DNA from: CAVVSD01 sp963750895
GTDB lineage: Bacteria > Actinomycetota > Thermoleophilia > Solirubrobacterales > Solirubrobacteraceae
DNA length: 64,000 nucleotides
Direction: 5' to 3'
Assembly: GCA_963750895.1 (NCBI GenBank)
Contig: CAVVSD010000003.1
Span: 386,798 to 450,797, forward strand
Positions 52,419-62,311 of the stretch are shown piece by piece. The position numbers were made by a program, and so were the translations under genes. The notes under the pieces are model-generated. The model did no database searches and had not been told where the DNA came from. It saw only the letters and a list, made by a program, of their open reading frames with translations. How positions within the stretch are numbered: position 1 is the stretch's first letter; the number at the start of each line of letters is the position of its first letter.

Positions 52419-55255
52419 TCAGGGCCGGCTGGTGTCGCCGATGCCGCCGCCATCGGCCAGCGTGCGGACGAGCTCGACGCGCGAGCGGACGCCGAGCTTG
52501 TCGAAGGCGTGCGTCAGGTGGTGCTCGACCGTCCGTCGGCTGATGAACAGCAGGGCGGCGATCTCCTTGTTCGTCGCCCCCTCGCTGGCATGTAGCGCGA
52601 CCTGACGTTCCTGGGGGGTCAGCGCGGCCATGGTGGACCGGTCGGCGCGGGTGGCGCGACGCGCGCCCTCGCCTGCGGCACGAAGCTCGGCCCGGGCACG
52701 GTCGGCGAACGTGCGGTCCCGACGGCGTCGAACACCATCAGCGTCGGCCGGATCTGCTCGCGCGAGCCAAGGCGACGGCGCGTGCGACGCAGATGCTCCC
52801 CGAACAGCAGCCGCAACCGTGCGGTCTCGAACGGCACGGCTGGGATCCCGACACCCGGATGCCTCGAGGTAGTGCTGGTCCGCCTCGTCGCCGTCGGCGA
52901 GCAACGCCCGGACGGAGGCCCGCATCGCTCGCGTCCAGGTCGATCCCGCCGCGTCCGCCCACGCCTCGAAGCGTTCGGCCGCGTCATGCGCGGCGCCCCG
53001 CTCGCCCGTGCGCGCGGCGGCCTCGACGAGGTCCGGCGCGCTCTGCAGCGCGATGAGCGGGTGCGAGAGGTCCCCGTCGCCCTGTATCTGGCGCAGCGCG
53101 GTCAACGCCTCCGCCGGCCGCCCGCACGCCAGCTCGAGCCGTCCGAGTGCCCAGAGGGAGTTCGCGGCGTTCAGCGCCATCCCATGGCGGGTGGCGATCT
53201 CGAGGGCCTCCAGGGCGTGTGCTCGACAGCTCTCCTCCTGGCCGGCGCGCCTCGCCCAACGCGAGCAGCGCGAGCATGCCGCTGGTCTCGCCCTCCTGAT
53301 GCGTCTCGCGCGCGAGTGCGAGGCCTCGTGGCGGACGTCACGCCCTGGGCGAACCGGCCGCGCCACAAGTCGATCCCCGCAGCCATGGACAGCGCGTGGA
53401 CCAGTCCGCCGATCTCGCTTCGCTCGCGCAAGGAGCGGATCACACGCTGGAAGCCGAGCAGCGCGGTCTCGTCGTCGCCAAGGAAGAGCGCTGCGGTCGC
53501 CGGGACCATCGACGGCGCGCCGTTGGGCTCGGACGTGACGATGGCCGCCCGCAGCGACGCGGCCGCCTCGGCGTAGCGACCCTGCATGATCTCGGCGCTT
53601 CCGATGAGGAGGCCGAGGCGCGACGCACAACCGGGTGGGTCCGCTGTGCGCAGGTCGAGGGCCAGCGATCGGGTCTCGGCCGCCCAGTCGACGCGTCCAG
53701 CCCACCAGGACGCCTCGGCCGCGCACTCCAGCACGGCGGCGGCGGCGTCGGGTCTGGTCGTCAGGGTGGCGCGCGCCGCGATGATCGACTCGTCGAACGC
53801 CGACGCGAGGTCGCCGCGCTTGAGCGCGCAGACGGCCCGCAGCGTCGTGACGTCGGTGGGATCGGGCGGATGCGACGCCTCGCCCGCGCGGTCGAGCAGC
53901 GTCAGCGCCCGCTCGATCTGACCGGCGCGCCACGCCGCATCCGCGGCTGCCAGCAGTCGCCGACCCCGGGTTCCGTCGTCGGCGCTCAGCGTCGCGGATC
54001 GCTCGAGCGGGCGGAGGCGACGCCGTGCGCGCCCCGTCGCTGAGCGTCCTCGGCGAGCCGCTCGAGATCCGCGCCGATCGCGGGATCGATGCCCACAGCG
54101 GCGGCGGCCTGATGCCACACCCGCCGCGATTCGTCCGATCCGCCGCCAGGACGTGGGCGAGCGCGAGGTGCGCGCGCCGCCCCGCGCTCGCGGTCGCCGT
54201 CCCATGGACGGCCGCCCGGATCAGGGGATGCCGGAACCGGATGGCGCTGCCGTCGATGATGATGAGATCTTCGGCCTCGAGCAGGTCGAGGTCCCGGAGG
54301 TCGAGCTCCACGAACTGCGCCGCGCGTCCGATCGTCGCCAGTGATCCCGTGTCGTCGGCGGCGAGCAGCACGAGGAGTTCGCGGGCGTTGTGGCCCAGTG
54401 CTCCGACGCGGTCCAGGAACCCGCGTTCGATGCCGCGTCCCGCTCGCAGGACCGCGGGTAGCTCGACCTGACCGGACCTCTGCTCAGGGGTGAGTGAGGT
54501 CTGGAGCTCCAAGAGCGCGAGCGGGTTCCCGGCGGCCTGCTCGACCACACGTTCGCGAACGGCGTCCGCGAGCGGATCCTGTGCCACCTCGTCCAGCAAT
54601 CGGTGCGCGTCCTCGTGCGCGATCGGCTCGAGCTCCACGCACGGCAGGCCATCGAACGCGGCGAGCCGCGGCTCGGCCGCGCCGTGATCAGGAGGACGAC
54701 CCCGTCGCTGTGGAGCCGACGGGCGACGCCCGCGAGCGCGCCCAGGGAGGCGTCGTCCAGCCAGTGCGCGTCGTCGACAACGCAGAGCAGACCGTCGGTG
54801 CCGGCGCTCTCGGTGAGGAGGGTCAGTGTCCCGAGCGCGACCAGGAACGGGTTCCCCAGAGGCCCGTCGGCCATCCCGAAGGCGCGTTCCAACGCAAGCT
54901 GCTGCGGCCGCGGGATGTCCGCGAGCCGCGGCAGCAACGGGCCGATCAGCTGGTGCAGCCCTGCGTACGGCAGCTCGGATTCCGCCTGCATCCCGACGGC
55001 CTGCAGCACGGTGGTGCCTACGGCCCGCACGGTCGCCTCTTCGATGAGCGTGGACTTGCCGATGCCGGGCTCGCCGAGGCGGACGAGCACCTCACTCGCG
55101 CCTGCTCGTCCACGGTCGAGCAGCGCCTGGATGCGTTCGATCTCGGGCTCTCGTCCGTGGAGCGCTCGTGGCGACAGGCGACGAGCGAGGTCCACGGCAC
55201 GGTCGCCACAGGCGTGCTGCGGACCACAGCGTCTCCTCCGGACGTTGTACGACAA
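52419..55255 (-). pseudogene. Large ATP-binding LuxR-family (LAL) regulator, frameshifted
   Basis: About 930 residues after frame repair. The ATPase shows RLGEPGIGKSTLIEEAT (P-loop) and LLCVVDDAHWLDDASL (Walker B), then VEQAAGNPLALLEL. A long helical region follows, and the C-terminal DNA-binding domain LTPQERQVALHASEGATNKE plus ISRRTVEHHLTHAFDKLGV. It probably activates the divergently placed aromatic genes on both sides. TTG 55255 or GTG 55195 could be the start. The C-terminal helix-turn-helix is intact, while the middle is broken several times. Confidence 0.8.
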
Positions 55256-55406
55256 TCACCATGATACTCGCTGGGCCGGGCGCGACGTCGGCGCTGGTGG
55301 TTGTTACGGACATCACCGATGCACGGCCGCGAGGCGGGCGCGATGGCGTCGGCGGGTCCCGGTCGCCGGTCACGTGGGCGACGTCGCGATCAGAACCGGA
55401 GGACCA

Positions 55407-56656
55407 GTGACTCATCCGAACATCGACATGTATGTCGCGGTGCCCGAACCGGATCTCAGGCCGGAGGACCTGCTCCACCGCGCCGAGGCGCTCCGAGGCC
55501 TCCTGCGGCAGGAGCAGCCGAGGACCGAGGAGCTCGGCCACGCGGGTCCCGAGCTGCTGGAGGCGTTCCTCGACGCCGGCTTTCTACCGAACTCTGCAGC
55601 CGCGCCGATTCGGCGGCTACGAGTTCGACGTCGGGAGCTGGTACCGGTGAAGAACTCGATCGAGTCGGACGGAGCCGGACCTCCTCGGCGTGGGGCGTCG
55701 CCCTCATCGGCGGGCATCCCGTACAGCTCGCCTCGCTCTTCCCGGAGCAGGCGCAGGTCGACTGCTTCGGGGTGACCGGCGACTTCCGAGCACCTTCACG
55801 GGCCGCGGCGACCCGCAATGCCATGCCGGTCCATCGGCGGGTGGCACATCGAGGGGACCTGGAATTACCGCTCCGGCGCGCCGCACAGCACCCACTTCAT
55901 GCCGGTGGTGCTCCTGCCGGGGTGAGCGGCCGGCGCTCGGGTATGTGGTCGTCCCGCGCGACGGCTACGAGATCCTGGACGACTGGCACGGGATGCTCGG
56001 CCTGCGCGGCAGCGGCTCGAACTCGATCCGCGTCGACTGCGTCGTGCCCGAGCACTGGCTGATCGACACGAACCTCATGGCGCCGGACTGGCCGGACGAT
56101 CGCCCGCCCGGCTGGGAGCTCCACGGCAACCCGATGTACTCCGGTCGCGCCGGGGGGTTCTTCGACCTCGAGCTCATCTCGCTCGCCGTCGGGCTCGCGA
56201 AGGCGGCGATCGACGAGGTACGAGCAACATCATCACCGACGAAGAAGACGATCGCCCCCGCCGTTCCTGCCGGCGCTTCCACCAGGCCGACTACCAGCGC
56301 GCCTACGGGCTCGCGGCCGGCATGGGTGTCGACGGCCGAAGGAGCCATCCTTCTTCTCGACGGAGCGCGTCGCTACCACGCGCACTGCGAGCGCGCGTTC
56401 GCCGGCGGCGAGCCCTTCACCCTGGAGGACGACATCGGCCTCTGGCTGCAGGCACAGCACGCGAACCGCCTCTGCTTCGAGGCGATCGACACGCTGTGGC
56501 GTACGTGCGGGTCGACACCGACGAAGGACGGTCAGCGCATGCAGCGCTACTGGTGCTGCGATGGCCATCATCCGCAGTCACTTCTCGCAGCAGTTCGACC
56601 TGCTGGCAGGGAATGGGCCACGGCTGCACTTCGGACTGCAGGACGGGATGGGCTAG
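55407..56656 (+). pseudogene. Group-D flavin monooxygenase (acyl-CoA-dehydrogenase fold), frameshifted
   Basis: About 415 residues after repair, starting at GTG 55407 behind GGAGG. It has the acyl-CoA-dehydrogenase fold of HsaA or C2-type hydroxylases: YRTLQPRRFGGYEFDVGSWY, SSAWGVALIGGHPVQLASLF, RSGAPHSTHFMPVVLLPG, DDWHGMLGLRGSGSNSIRVD, and the C-terminal DMAIIRSHFSQQFDLLAG. These enzymes hydroxylate phenols with reduced flavin from a separate reductase; no reductase gene is seen in the island. It faces away from the LuxR-type regulator across about 150 bp. Confidence 0.72.
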
Positions 56657-56963
56657 TCGCGTTCGAGTCGCTGCCGCGACCGGGCGCAGGTCCGTTGGGA
56701 GGCGCCCGGACGCAGCAGCTGGCCGCGCCGCGCGACTGGAGGAGAGTCGCGTCGCGGGAGCGGACACTCGAAGGATCGGTGTGGCTTGCCGATCCTCCCG
56801 CCAGCGCGCCGCCCCGGCCGACGCACCGCATCAGGGATCTCCGACACCCGGGAAGGGCGCGCGCCGCAGCGGGGCGCCACTGGGGCATCTGCGTGGATCC
56901 CCGATGCGCGACGTGGATTCCCCGCGCAGGGTGGAGCCCACCCATCGAGGAGGAGCGGAAGCC
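56657..56963. other. Spacer with no recognisable gene
   Basis: About 300 bases between the hydroxylase and the MetE-like gene. It ends in a strong ribosome site (GAGGAGGAG just before 56956) serving ATG 56964. No protein motif found in any frame. Confidence 0.5.
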
Positions 56964-58123
56964 ATGTCAGACCCACAGGCGATCAGGACGACCCACGTCG
57001 GAAGCCTCATCCGTCCCGACGACATCGTCGCGATCATGCGGCGGCTGGACAAGGGTGAGCAGGTCGACCCGGCCGAGCGCCAGGCGGCGCTCGAGAAGGG
57101 CGTGCGCGAGGTCGTTCGCCGCCAGAAGGAGGCGGGCATCGACATCGTCTCCATGGCGAGTACGGGAAGTCGTCGTGGAACTTCTACGTCGCCAAGCGCC
57201 TGGATGGCATCGCCGTGCGGCCGCCGGTCGCGGCGACCTTCGAGGACATGCCGATGACGGCGACCTATGGGAGTGTTTCAGCGAGTTCTACGCGGAGTAC
57301 TTCCCGACCGAGCAGGACTTCGAGAACCCGGGCGGCGACTTCGCGGCAGTTGGGACCCTCTCGTATAAGGGCCAGGCGGAGATCAAGCGCGACATCGCCA
57401 ACCTCAAGGCCGCGCTCCAGGCCGGGGCGTCGAGGAGCTTCCTGCGAGGACGCGCGGCGTGGTGCTCCGGAATTCCTCGACGAGTACTACGCTCGCCGCG
57501 AGGAGCCCTCACGGCCGTCGCGAATGCGATGGGACAGGAGTACAAGGCGATCGTCGAGGCTGGCCTGTTCGTCCAGGTGGACGCGCGATCTGCCGGGCTG
57601 TACGACGACCTGGTCCCGACCGAGCCGAACCGCAACTGTCGCTGGCGGACGGATCGACGCCCTCAACCACGCGCTGGAGGGCATCCCGAAGACCGGGTCC
57701 GCTACCACGTCTGCTTCGGAAGCTGGCACGTGCCGCACGTCGCGGACGCCCCGCTGGAGGAGCTGATCGAGCTGATCCTCCAGGTGAAGGCCGGCGCCTA
57801 CTCGATCGAGGCGGCCAACCCGCGCCACGAGCACGAATGGCGGGTCTGGGAGACGCGAGGCTCCGGACGGCAGATCCTGATCACCGGGCGTCATCACCCA
57901 CACCACAACTTCGTCGAGCACCCCGAGCTGATCGCCGACCGCATCGTCGCCTTTCGCGAACTGGTCGGGCGCGAGAAACGTCATCGCCGGCACGGACTGC
58001 GGCTTCGCCCAGAGCCAGGGCACGCAGCGAGTCCACCCGTCGGTGATGTGGGCCAAGTTCGAGGCGCTCGCGGAGGGAGCGCGCATCGCGTCGAAGAACC
58101 TGGGGCTGGTCGGCGCGGCATGA
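56964..58123 (+). pseudogene. MetE/UROD-like methionine-synthase family protein, frameshifted
   Basis: About 385 residues after repair: IRTTHVGSLIRPDDIVAIMR at the start is the family N-terminus, followed by RRQKEAGIDIVS, KSSWNFYVAKRLDGI, ECFSEFYAEYFPTEQDF, YHVCFGSWHVPHV, YSIEAANPRHEHEWRVW (substrate pocket) and the C-terminal VIAGTDCGFAQSQGTQ with the zinc Cys. Proteins of this type beside O-demethylases may return methyl groups from methyl-folate to a thiol. At least six frame changes lie between 57150 and 57975. Stop overlaps the next start (ATGA). Confidence 0.78.
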
Positions 58124-58721
58124 CGTCGTCCGCCTCAGTGGTCCACCCCGTCCCCGTGAGCGCAGACCCGGCGCTCGAGATCCGCAAGATCGCCGTCATC
58201 GTGGAGGAGATCCACCGGGAAGCCCACGCCGCGTTGGAACGCCCTCTGCGCGTCGCAGCTGCGAGCGCGGTCATTCGCAACCCGTTCGCCGGGCGGTTCG
58301 CCGACGACATCAGCGTGCTGCCCGGCTCGTTCAGCGATGAGCTGGGACCGCGGCTGGCCGCGCTGGCCGCGGACGCGCTCGGGACAGAGGTCCGCTCCTT
58401 CGGCAAGGCCGCGCTCGTCGGCCTCGGCGGTGAGGTGCACCACGGGTCGATGGTCATCCACACCCGCGCGTTCGGCGATCCACTTCGCGAGCTCGCGAGC
58501 GGAGCGGCGATCGTGCCGTCCGCCGAGAAGCGCGGAGGCGGCGGAGCCACGTTGGACGTCCCCCTGCGCAACGCCCAGGACGACGGCACGCTCGCGGGTC
58601 TGGACATCTCACGCTGTTCAGCTTCGAGTTGCGGATCGGCGACGCGCCGGCCGACCACGAGATCGTCGTGGTCTCCGCCGTTGCCGACGGGCCGCGTCCC
58701 GATCCGCGGCGCAGGTCCTGA
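58120..58721 (+). pseudogene. AA_synth (PF06684-type) family protein, one frameshift
   Basis: About 200 residues: KIAVIVEEIHREAHAALERP at the start, AAASAVIRNPFAGRFADDIS, ALGTEVRSFGKAALVGLGGE and HGSMVIHTRAFGDPLRELA, the pattern of the so-called amino acid synthesis family (DUF1185-like), often encoded beside MetE-like and aromatic catabolic genes. The last 35 residues are in another frame (LFSFELRIGDAPADHEIVVV) after about 58610. Function in the family is not established. Confidence 0.72.
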
Positions 58722-58725
58722 CGGC

Positions 58726-59614
58726 GTGGGCGAGCTCGGCTTCATCGGCCTCGGAACGATGGGGGCCCGCAACGCGCGGTGCCTCCTGCAGGCCGGCCAT
58801 GACCTCGTGGTCTACGACATCGACGCCGCGGCGGTCGACGCGCTGACCGCGGCCGGCGCGACGACGGCTGCGGACCCCGCGGACGTCGCGCGGCGATCGG
58901 ACATCGTGTTCGTCTCGCTCCCTGACTCGCCGCAGGTGATCGAGGCGGCTCTCGGCGAGGCGGGCATCGGCAGCCGGAGCGGCGGCCGGGCTGGTCGTGG
59001 TGGACCTCTCGACCGTCGCTCCGGCCACTCCACAGCGTCTGGCCGCGGAGCTGGCCCCCGCAGGCATCACGTGGCTGGACGCGCCGGTGAGCGGGTCCGC
59101 CGGCGCCGAGGCCGGAACGCTGACCATCATGCTGGGCGGCGATGAGCAAGCGGTCGAGCGTTGCAGGCCCGTCCTCGAGGTCCTCGGCAGGAACGTCGAG
59201 TACATGGGACCGTCGGGGGCGGGGGCGACGACGAAGCTCGTGAACCAGCTGGCCGTCGGGGTCCAGCTGCTCGCGTTGTCGGAGGCGTATTGCGTCGGGG
59301 TCGCCTCGGGCATCGACGCCGGCCGTCTGTTCGACGTGCTTCGCACGAGCTCGTCGGGCGGGTGGGTCATGGAGAACCTGATCAAGGAGGTGGTCCTCGA
59401 GAACTGCTTCGACGATCCGTGGTTCGCCCTGCGGCTCATGCATAAGGACCTGCGATTGGCGCTCGACGCGGCGCGGTCCGTCGACGTGCCGACGGCGGGG
59501 ACTGCGCTCGCCGAGCAGATGTTCGCGATCGCCGAGGGTCGCGGATGGGGTTCGCTCGACCATTCCGCGGTCATCAAGCTCTACGGGGAGTGGGCAGGCA
59601 TCGAGCGCTGGTGA
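58726..59614 (+). pseudogene. 3-hydroxyisobutyrate-dehydrogenase-like NAD(P)-dependent oxidoreductase, one frameshift
   Basis: About 295 residues: LGFIGLGTMGARNARCLLQA is the beta-hydroxyacid-dehydrogenase N-terminal motif, WLDAPVSGSAGAEAGTL the substrate loop, and KLVNQLAVGVQLLALSEAY holds the catalytic lysine. C-terminal half (58997-59614) is intact; the frame changes near 58990. These enzymes oxidise 3-hydroxy acids or reduce semialdehydes and would serve late steps of catabolism. GTG start 4 bp after the AA_synth stop. Confidence 0.8.
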
Positions 59615-59639
59615 GCCAGTCCGGATCATGAGCCGTCCG

Positions 59640-59770
59640 TGCTATCGACGTTCCCGCAGGGGCCGGTTCGCTGTTCCTCTGGAGGACGCCACGGGCGCGC
59701 GCACTGGTTCCACCAGTGGCGCAGGCGGGGCGCCAGGTCAAGCGCAAGCTCAGTCGCAAGTGCGGGTCTG
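59640..59770 (+). pseudogene. Second integrase N-terminal remnant
   Basis: The DNA resembles 45803-45905 of the island integrase: the shared words GGTTCGCTG, GGGCGCGAGCACTGG (here GGCGCGCGCACTGG) and CGCCAGGTCAAGCGCAAGCTC appear in the same order and strand. Frames are broken and the catalytic part is absent. It indicates an older or tandem insertion of a related element. Confidence 0.65.
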
Positions 59771-59808
59771 GCGCCCGTCACGATCTCACGCGTCCGCAGG
59801 CGGAACGG

Positions 59809-60025
59809 ATGAGTCGAGCGGGTCGGTCTCACCGACGAGGGGGCACACGCGGACCGTTGAATCCCCGAGGATGACCTACGGAGTAGCGGGTGATCAGGTT
59901 CGGGCCGACTTGCGTCGCGAGGAGAGGCGGCGCGCGGGCGAGCCGGATCGACGCGCGGTCCGGTATCTCGTCGGGCGTCAGAGCGTGAGGAGGACCTTCG
60001 TGGCGCGGCGCTCGTCCATGGCCTT
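59809..60025 (+). repeat. Decayed duplication, copy 1
   Basis: Similar in order to 60328-60560: shared stretches include TGAGTCGAGCGG, CCCGAGG, GGTTCGGGCCG, GGAGAGGCGGCG, GGATCGACG, AGCGTGAGG and CCTTCGTGG. Each copy ends in the 3' end of a minus-strand alcohol dehydrogenase gene. Confidence 0.65.
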
Positions 60026-60112
60026 GTAGCCCTCGGCCGCCTGGTCGAGGGGAAGTGTGAGGTCGAAGACCCGGCCGGGATCGATCTCGCCGTTCCAGAC
60101 GAGGTCGATGAG
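59978..60112 (-). pseudogene. C-terminal fragment of a zinc-type alcohol dehydrogenase
   Basis: The minus strand reads LIDLVWNGEIDPGRVFDLTL followed by PLDQAAEGYKAMDERRATKV and a stop at 59978, the standard C-terminus of NAD(P)-dependent MDR alcohol dehydrogenases. The upstream part of the gene is missing, replaced by a plus-strand fragment from another gene. Confidence 0.75.
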
Positions 60113-60334
60113 GTCGAGCTCGAGATCGACGACGAGACCAAGGTGTTCCTCGGGCTGATCCATCACGAGGACGGCCGTGAGGGCTTCGAGCGCCGTGTCG
60201 AGCTGGCGCGACGCCACCTGGCCGATTTCGGCGTGGCGGGGGTCTGCGGGTACGGTCGCGTCGACCCCGGCGAGCTCGACCAGGTCCTCCGCGTGCACCG
60301 CGAGTGCGCGCAGTCATTGCCGGGACGCGGGTGA
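60087..60334 (+). pseudogene. 3' fragment of a gene, possibly of the MetE/UROD-like group
   Basis: An open stretch ending in a stop at 60334 reads ETKVFLGLIHHEDGREGFER and HLADFGVAGVCGYGRVDPGE. This ending resembles C-termini I associate with methionine-synthase-like proteins (FGIATECGxGR pattern), but the match is from memory. No start is present. Confidence 0.4.
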
Positions 60335-60560
60335 GTCGAGCGGCAGGACCGTCTCGGTCGATCCGTCGACGACGCGGCGCACGTCGGATACCTGTCAATA
60401 CCCGAGGGTGACCCCTCGGAGCGGCGGCGATCGGGTTCGGGCCGGCGTGTGCCGCGGAGAGGCGGCGTGCCGAGCGAGCAGGATCGACGTGCAGTCCGGC
60501 GCCTCGTTCGCCGATCAAGCGTGAGGGGAGCCTTCGTGGTGCGGCGACCGTCTCTGGCCT
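60328..60560 (+). repeat. Decayed duplication, copy 2
   Basis: Partner of 59809-60025, offset about 520 bp. It also carries a more decayed remnant of the same alcohol dehydrogenase 3' end on the minus strand (GYRPETVAAPRR, compared with GYKAMDERRATK in copy 1). Confidence 0.65.
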
Positions 60561-60603
60561 GTAGCCCCTGGCCCTTCCAAGCCGACGATCGAGTCAGCGT
60601 CCC

Positions 60604-60623
60604 GGGTACCGACGTGGTACCAA
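60604..60623 (+). promoter_or_regulatory. GTGGTACCAA motif pair near attR
   Basis: GGGTACCGA (degenerate) followed by GTGGTACCAA at 60614-60623, matching the pair at 45702-45722 in order and orientation, 85 bp inside attR. Confidence 0.5.
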
Positions 60624-60708
60624 ATCCGACCGGCAGCGCTAACACACCAGAAGAAGGGAAAGTACGTGCGCGCACCGAGAACTGCCCTCTCTGGAACTAC
60701 ACGGACGC

Positions 60709-60761
60709 GGTTGTGGTCCAGGCGGTCGCGGGTTCAAGTCCCGTCGCTCACCCCTTGTAGT
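60709..60761 (+). repeat. attR, 53-bp direct repeat copy 2
   Basis: Exact copy of 45606-45658, the 3' part of tRNA-His without its 5' half. It marks the right junction of the island. Confidence 0.95.
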
Positions 60762-60796
60762 GGTCGAGGCGCTCAGCCGCGCGGTTGCAGCCATCA

Positions 60797-61870
60797 TCAA
60801 TCTCGCGGGGGCACCCGCACGACGACCTCAGTCCCGCCTTCAGGGCTGGACGTGACGCGCATGGTTGCGCCAATGAGCATGGCCCGCTCGCGCATGCCGC
60901 GGATGCCGTACGAGGAGCCCCGACGGCTGACGTCGAATCCTACGCCGTCGTCGCGTACGACAAGCACGACTCCGCCGTCATCCGCACGGGTGAGCTTCAG
61001 CGCGGCGGTCGTCGCATGAGTGTGCCGCGCGATGTTGGTCAAGGCCTCCTGAGCCACTCGGTAGATGACGAGCTCGTCCTGGGCGGTCAACGGCAGATAC
61101 TGTTCGACGGTGCGGTCGATGCGCAAGCCGGTCTGGCGAACGAAGAGGTCTGACAGCGCCACGAGCGCGCTCGGCAGACCCAGCTCTTCGAGCGCCTCCG
61201 GCCGAAGGCGCTGCGCGATGCGGCGCACGTCCTCGGCGCCGCTGCGCGCCGTCTCGCGGAGCTCGTCGAGCTCGGCGCGAAGACCGTCGGGCGCATCGGC
61301 GAAGAAGCTCTCGATCTGCAAGAGCATCGCCGTCAGTGTCTGGCCGACCTCGTCATGCAACTCGCGAGCGATCCTCTGGCGCTCGCCCTCCTGGACCGTG
61401 AGTGCCATCTGCGCGCTTGCACGCTGCTCGGCTTCGAGCCGTTCCAGCATTGCGTTGAAGGCGGCCGCCAGCCGGCGGACGTCGCTACCGGCGTCGGGAA
61501 GCTCGACCCGACGCCCGGGCTCCAGGGGATCCACTCGGCCCATCGTGTCGATCAGGGACCGCAACGGCCGTAACGTGTGCCGCAAGAAGACGAGGTTGAG
61601 GGCCAGCATGGTCATGAAGCCGACGAGCAGGATGAGCAGCTGGTCGAAGGCGATCGGCACCGACACCGTGACCGGCGCGATCGCGAGCAGGAGCGTCGCC
61701 GTACCCAGGACCGCCGCGTCGAACAGGAAGACTCGCCAGAACAACGGCAACGAGCGGAACCGGCCGCGAACTCTCTTCCTGATCCGGGGCCTGGCGTCGA
61801 GCCCGGAGGCCACGCTGAAGTTGGCGAGACGCTGGTCCGGGCCCGACGTGGGGTGGCCTCGGGACGACAT
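60797..61870 (-). CDS. NarX/UhpB-like sensor histidine kinase
   Basis: An intact 357-residue kinase just outside attR. Two membrane helices (FDAAVLGTATLLLAIAPV and FDQLLILLVGFMTMLAL, residues about 50-90) precede a HAMP-like linker (LRHTLRPLRSLIDTMGRVD). The phosphorylation helix is ERQRIARELHDEVGQTLTAM and the ATPase has VAQEALTNIARHTHA, VVRDDGVGFD and YGIRGMRERAMLIGA. It should phosphorylate a LuxR-type regulator; none is encoded next to it in the window. ATG 61870 is the first start in front of the kinase; the longer open frame has no features. Confidence 0.85.
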   Translation of the reverse strand: MSSRGHPTSGPDQRLANFSVASGLDARPRIRKRVRGRFRSLPLFWRVFLFDAAVLGTATLLLAIAPVTVSVPIAFDQLLILLVGFMTMLALNLVFLRHTLRPLRSLIDTMGRVDPLEPGRRVELPDAGSDVRRLAAAFNAMLERLEAEQRASAQMALTVQEGERQRIARELHDEVGQTLTAMLLQIESFFADAPDGLRAELDELRETARSGAEDVRRIAQRLRPEALEELGLPSALVALSDLFVRQTGLRIDRTVEQYLPLTAQDELVIYRVAQEALTNIARHTHATTAALKLTRADDGGVVLVVRDDGVGFDVSRRGSSYGIRGMRERAMLIGATMRVTSSPEGGTEVVVRVPPRD

Positions 61871-62311
61871 GGGCCAACGATAGGCGCAGCCGGGGTGAAT
61901 GCCCTTGCCGTGCGCTGTCGAATCCCGGTCGCCATCAGACGCTCCTGCGTGTCCGCACGCCGCGCGGTCCGGCGCTCGGTGTGCATCGGCTGCACTTCGA
62001 TCTGGTGCAGCTTGGTGGTGAGGCAGCCGAGTAGCTCGCGATAGGACGCGCAGAACGCACGTACTCCGTCCCACGACGAGATCGCGGAAGCTGTGGATGT
62101 CAGGCGCGACGAGATCGCCTGGTGCGCTCGGCGCATCGTCGCGCGGATGCGTCCAACCGTGTATGGGCGAACGCGACGAGTTGGAAGGTGTCCGCTGACG
62201 CCGGAGCGCCAGCGCCGCGACTGCGATCTTGTGGCCGAGGCGGTCAGGAGATGCAGCACGAGCGCTCTGCGCCGACGCTCGCCGCGCCAAGACGCTCAAG
62301 ATCTGCGCGTG
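61871..62311. other. Intergenic stretch without recognised gene
   Basis: About 440 bases between the kinase and the hypothetical gene. A minus-strand open frame around 61900-62259 has no motif I recognise and looks broken. Nothing else seen. Confidence 0.4.

Larger units (their letters stand above)
45606..60761. mobile_element. Integrated genomic island at tRNA-His (about 15.2 kb)
   Basis: Bounded by perfect 53-bp repeats, with a tyrosine integrase and excisionase-like gene immediately inside attL, transcribed away from the tRNA. No conjugation, replication or phage structural genes are visible, so it is an integrated catabolic island or a remnant of a larger element. Cargo: aromatic and C1-type metabolic genes with a LuxR-type regulator, nearly all frameshifted. 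A second integrase remnant near attR (about 59640) suggests more than one insertion event. Confidence 0.88.
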
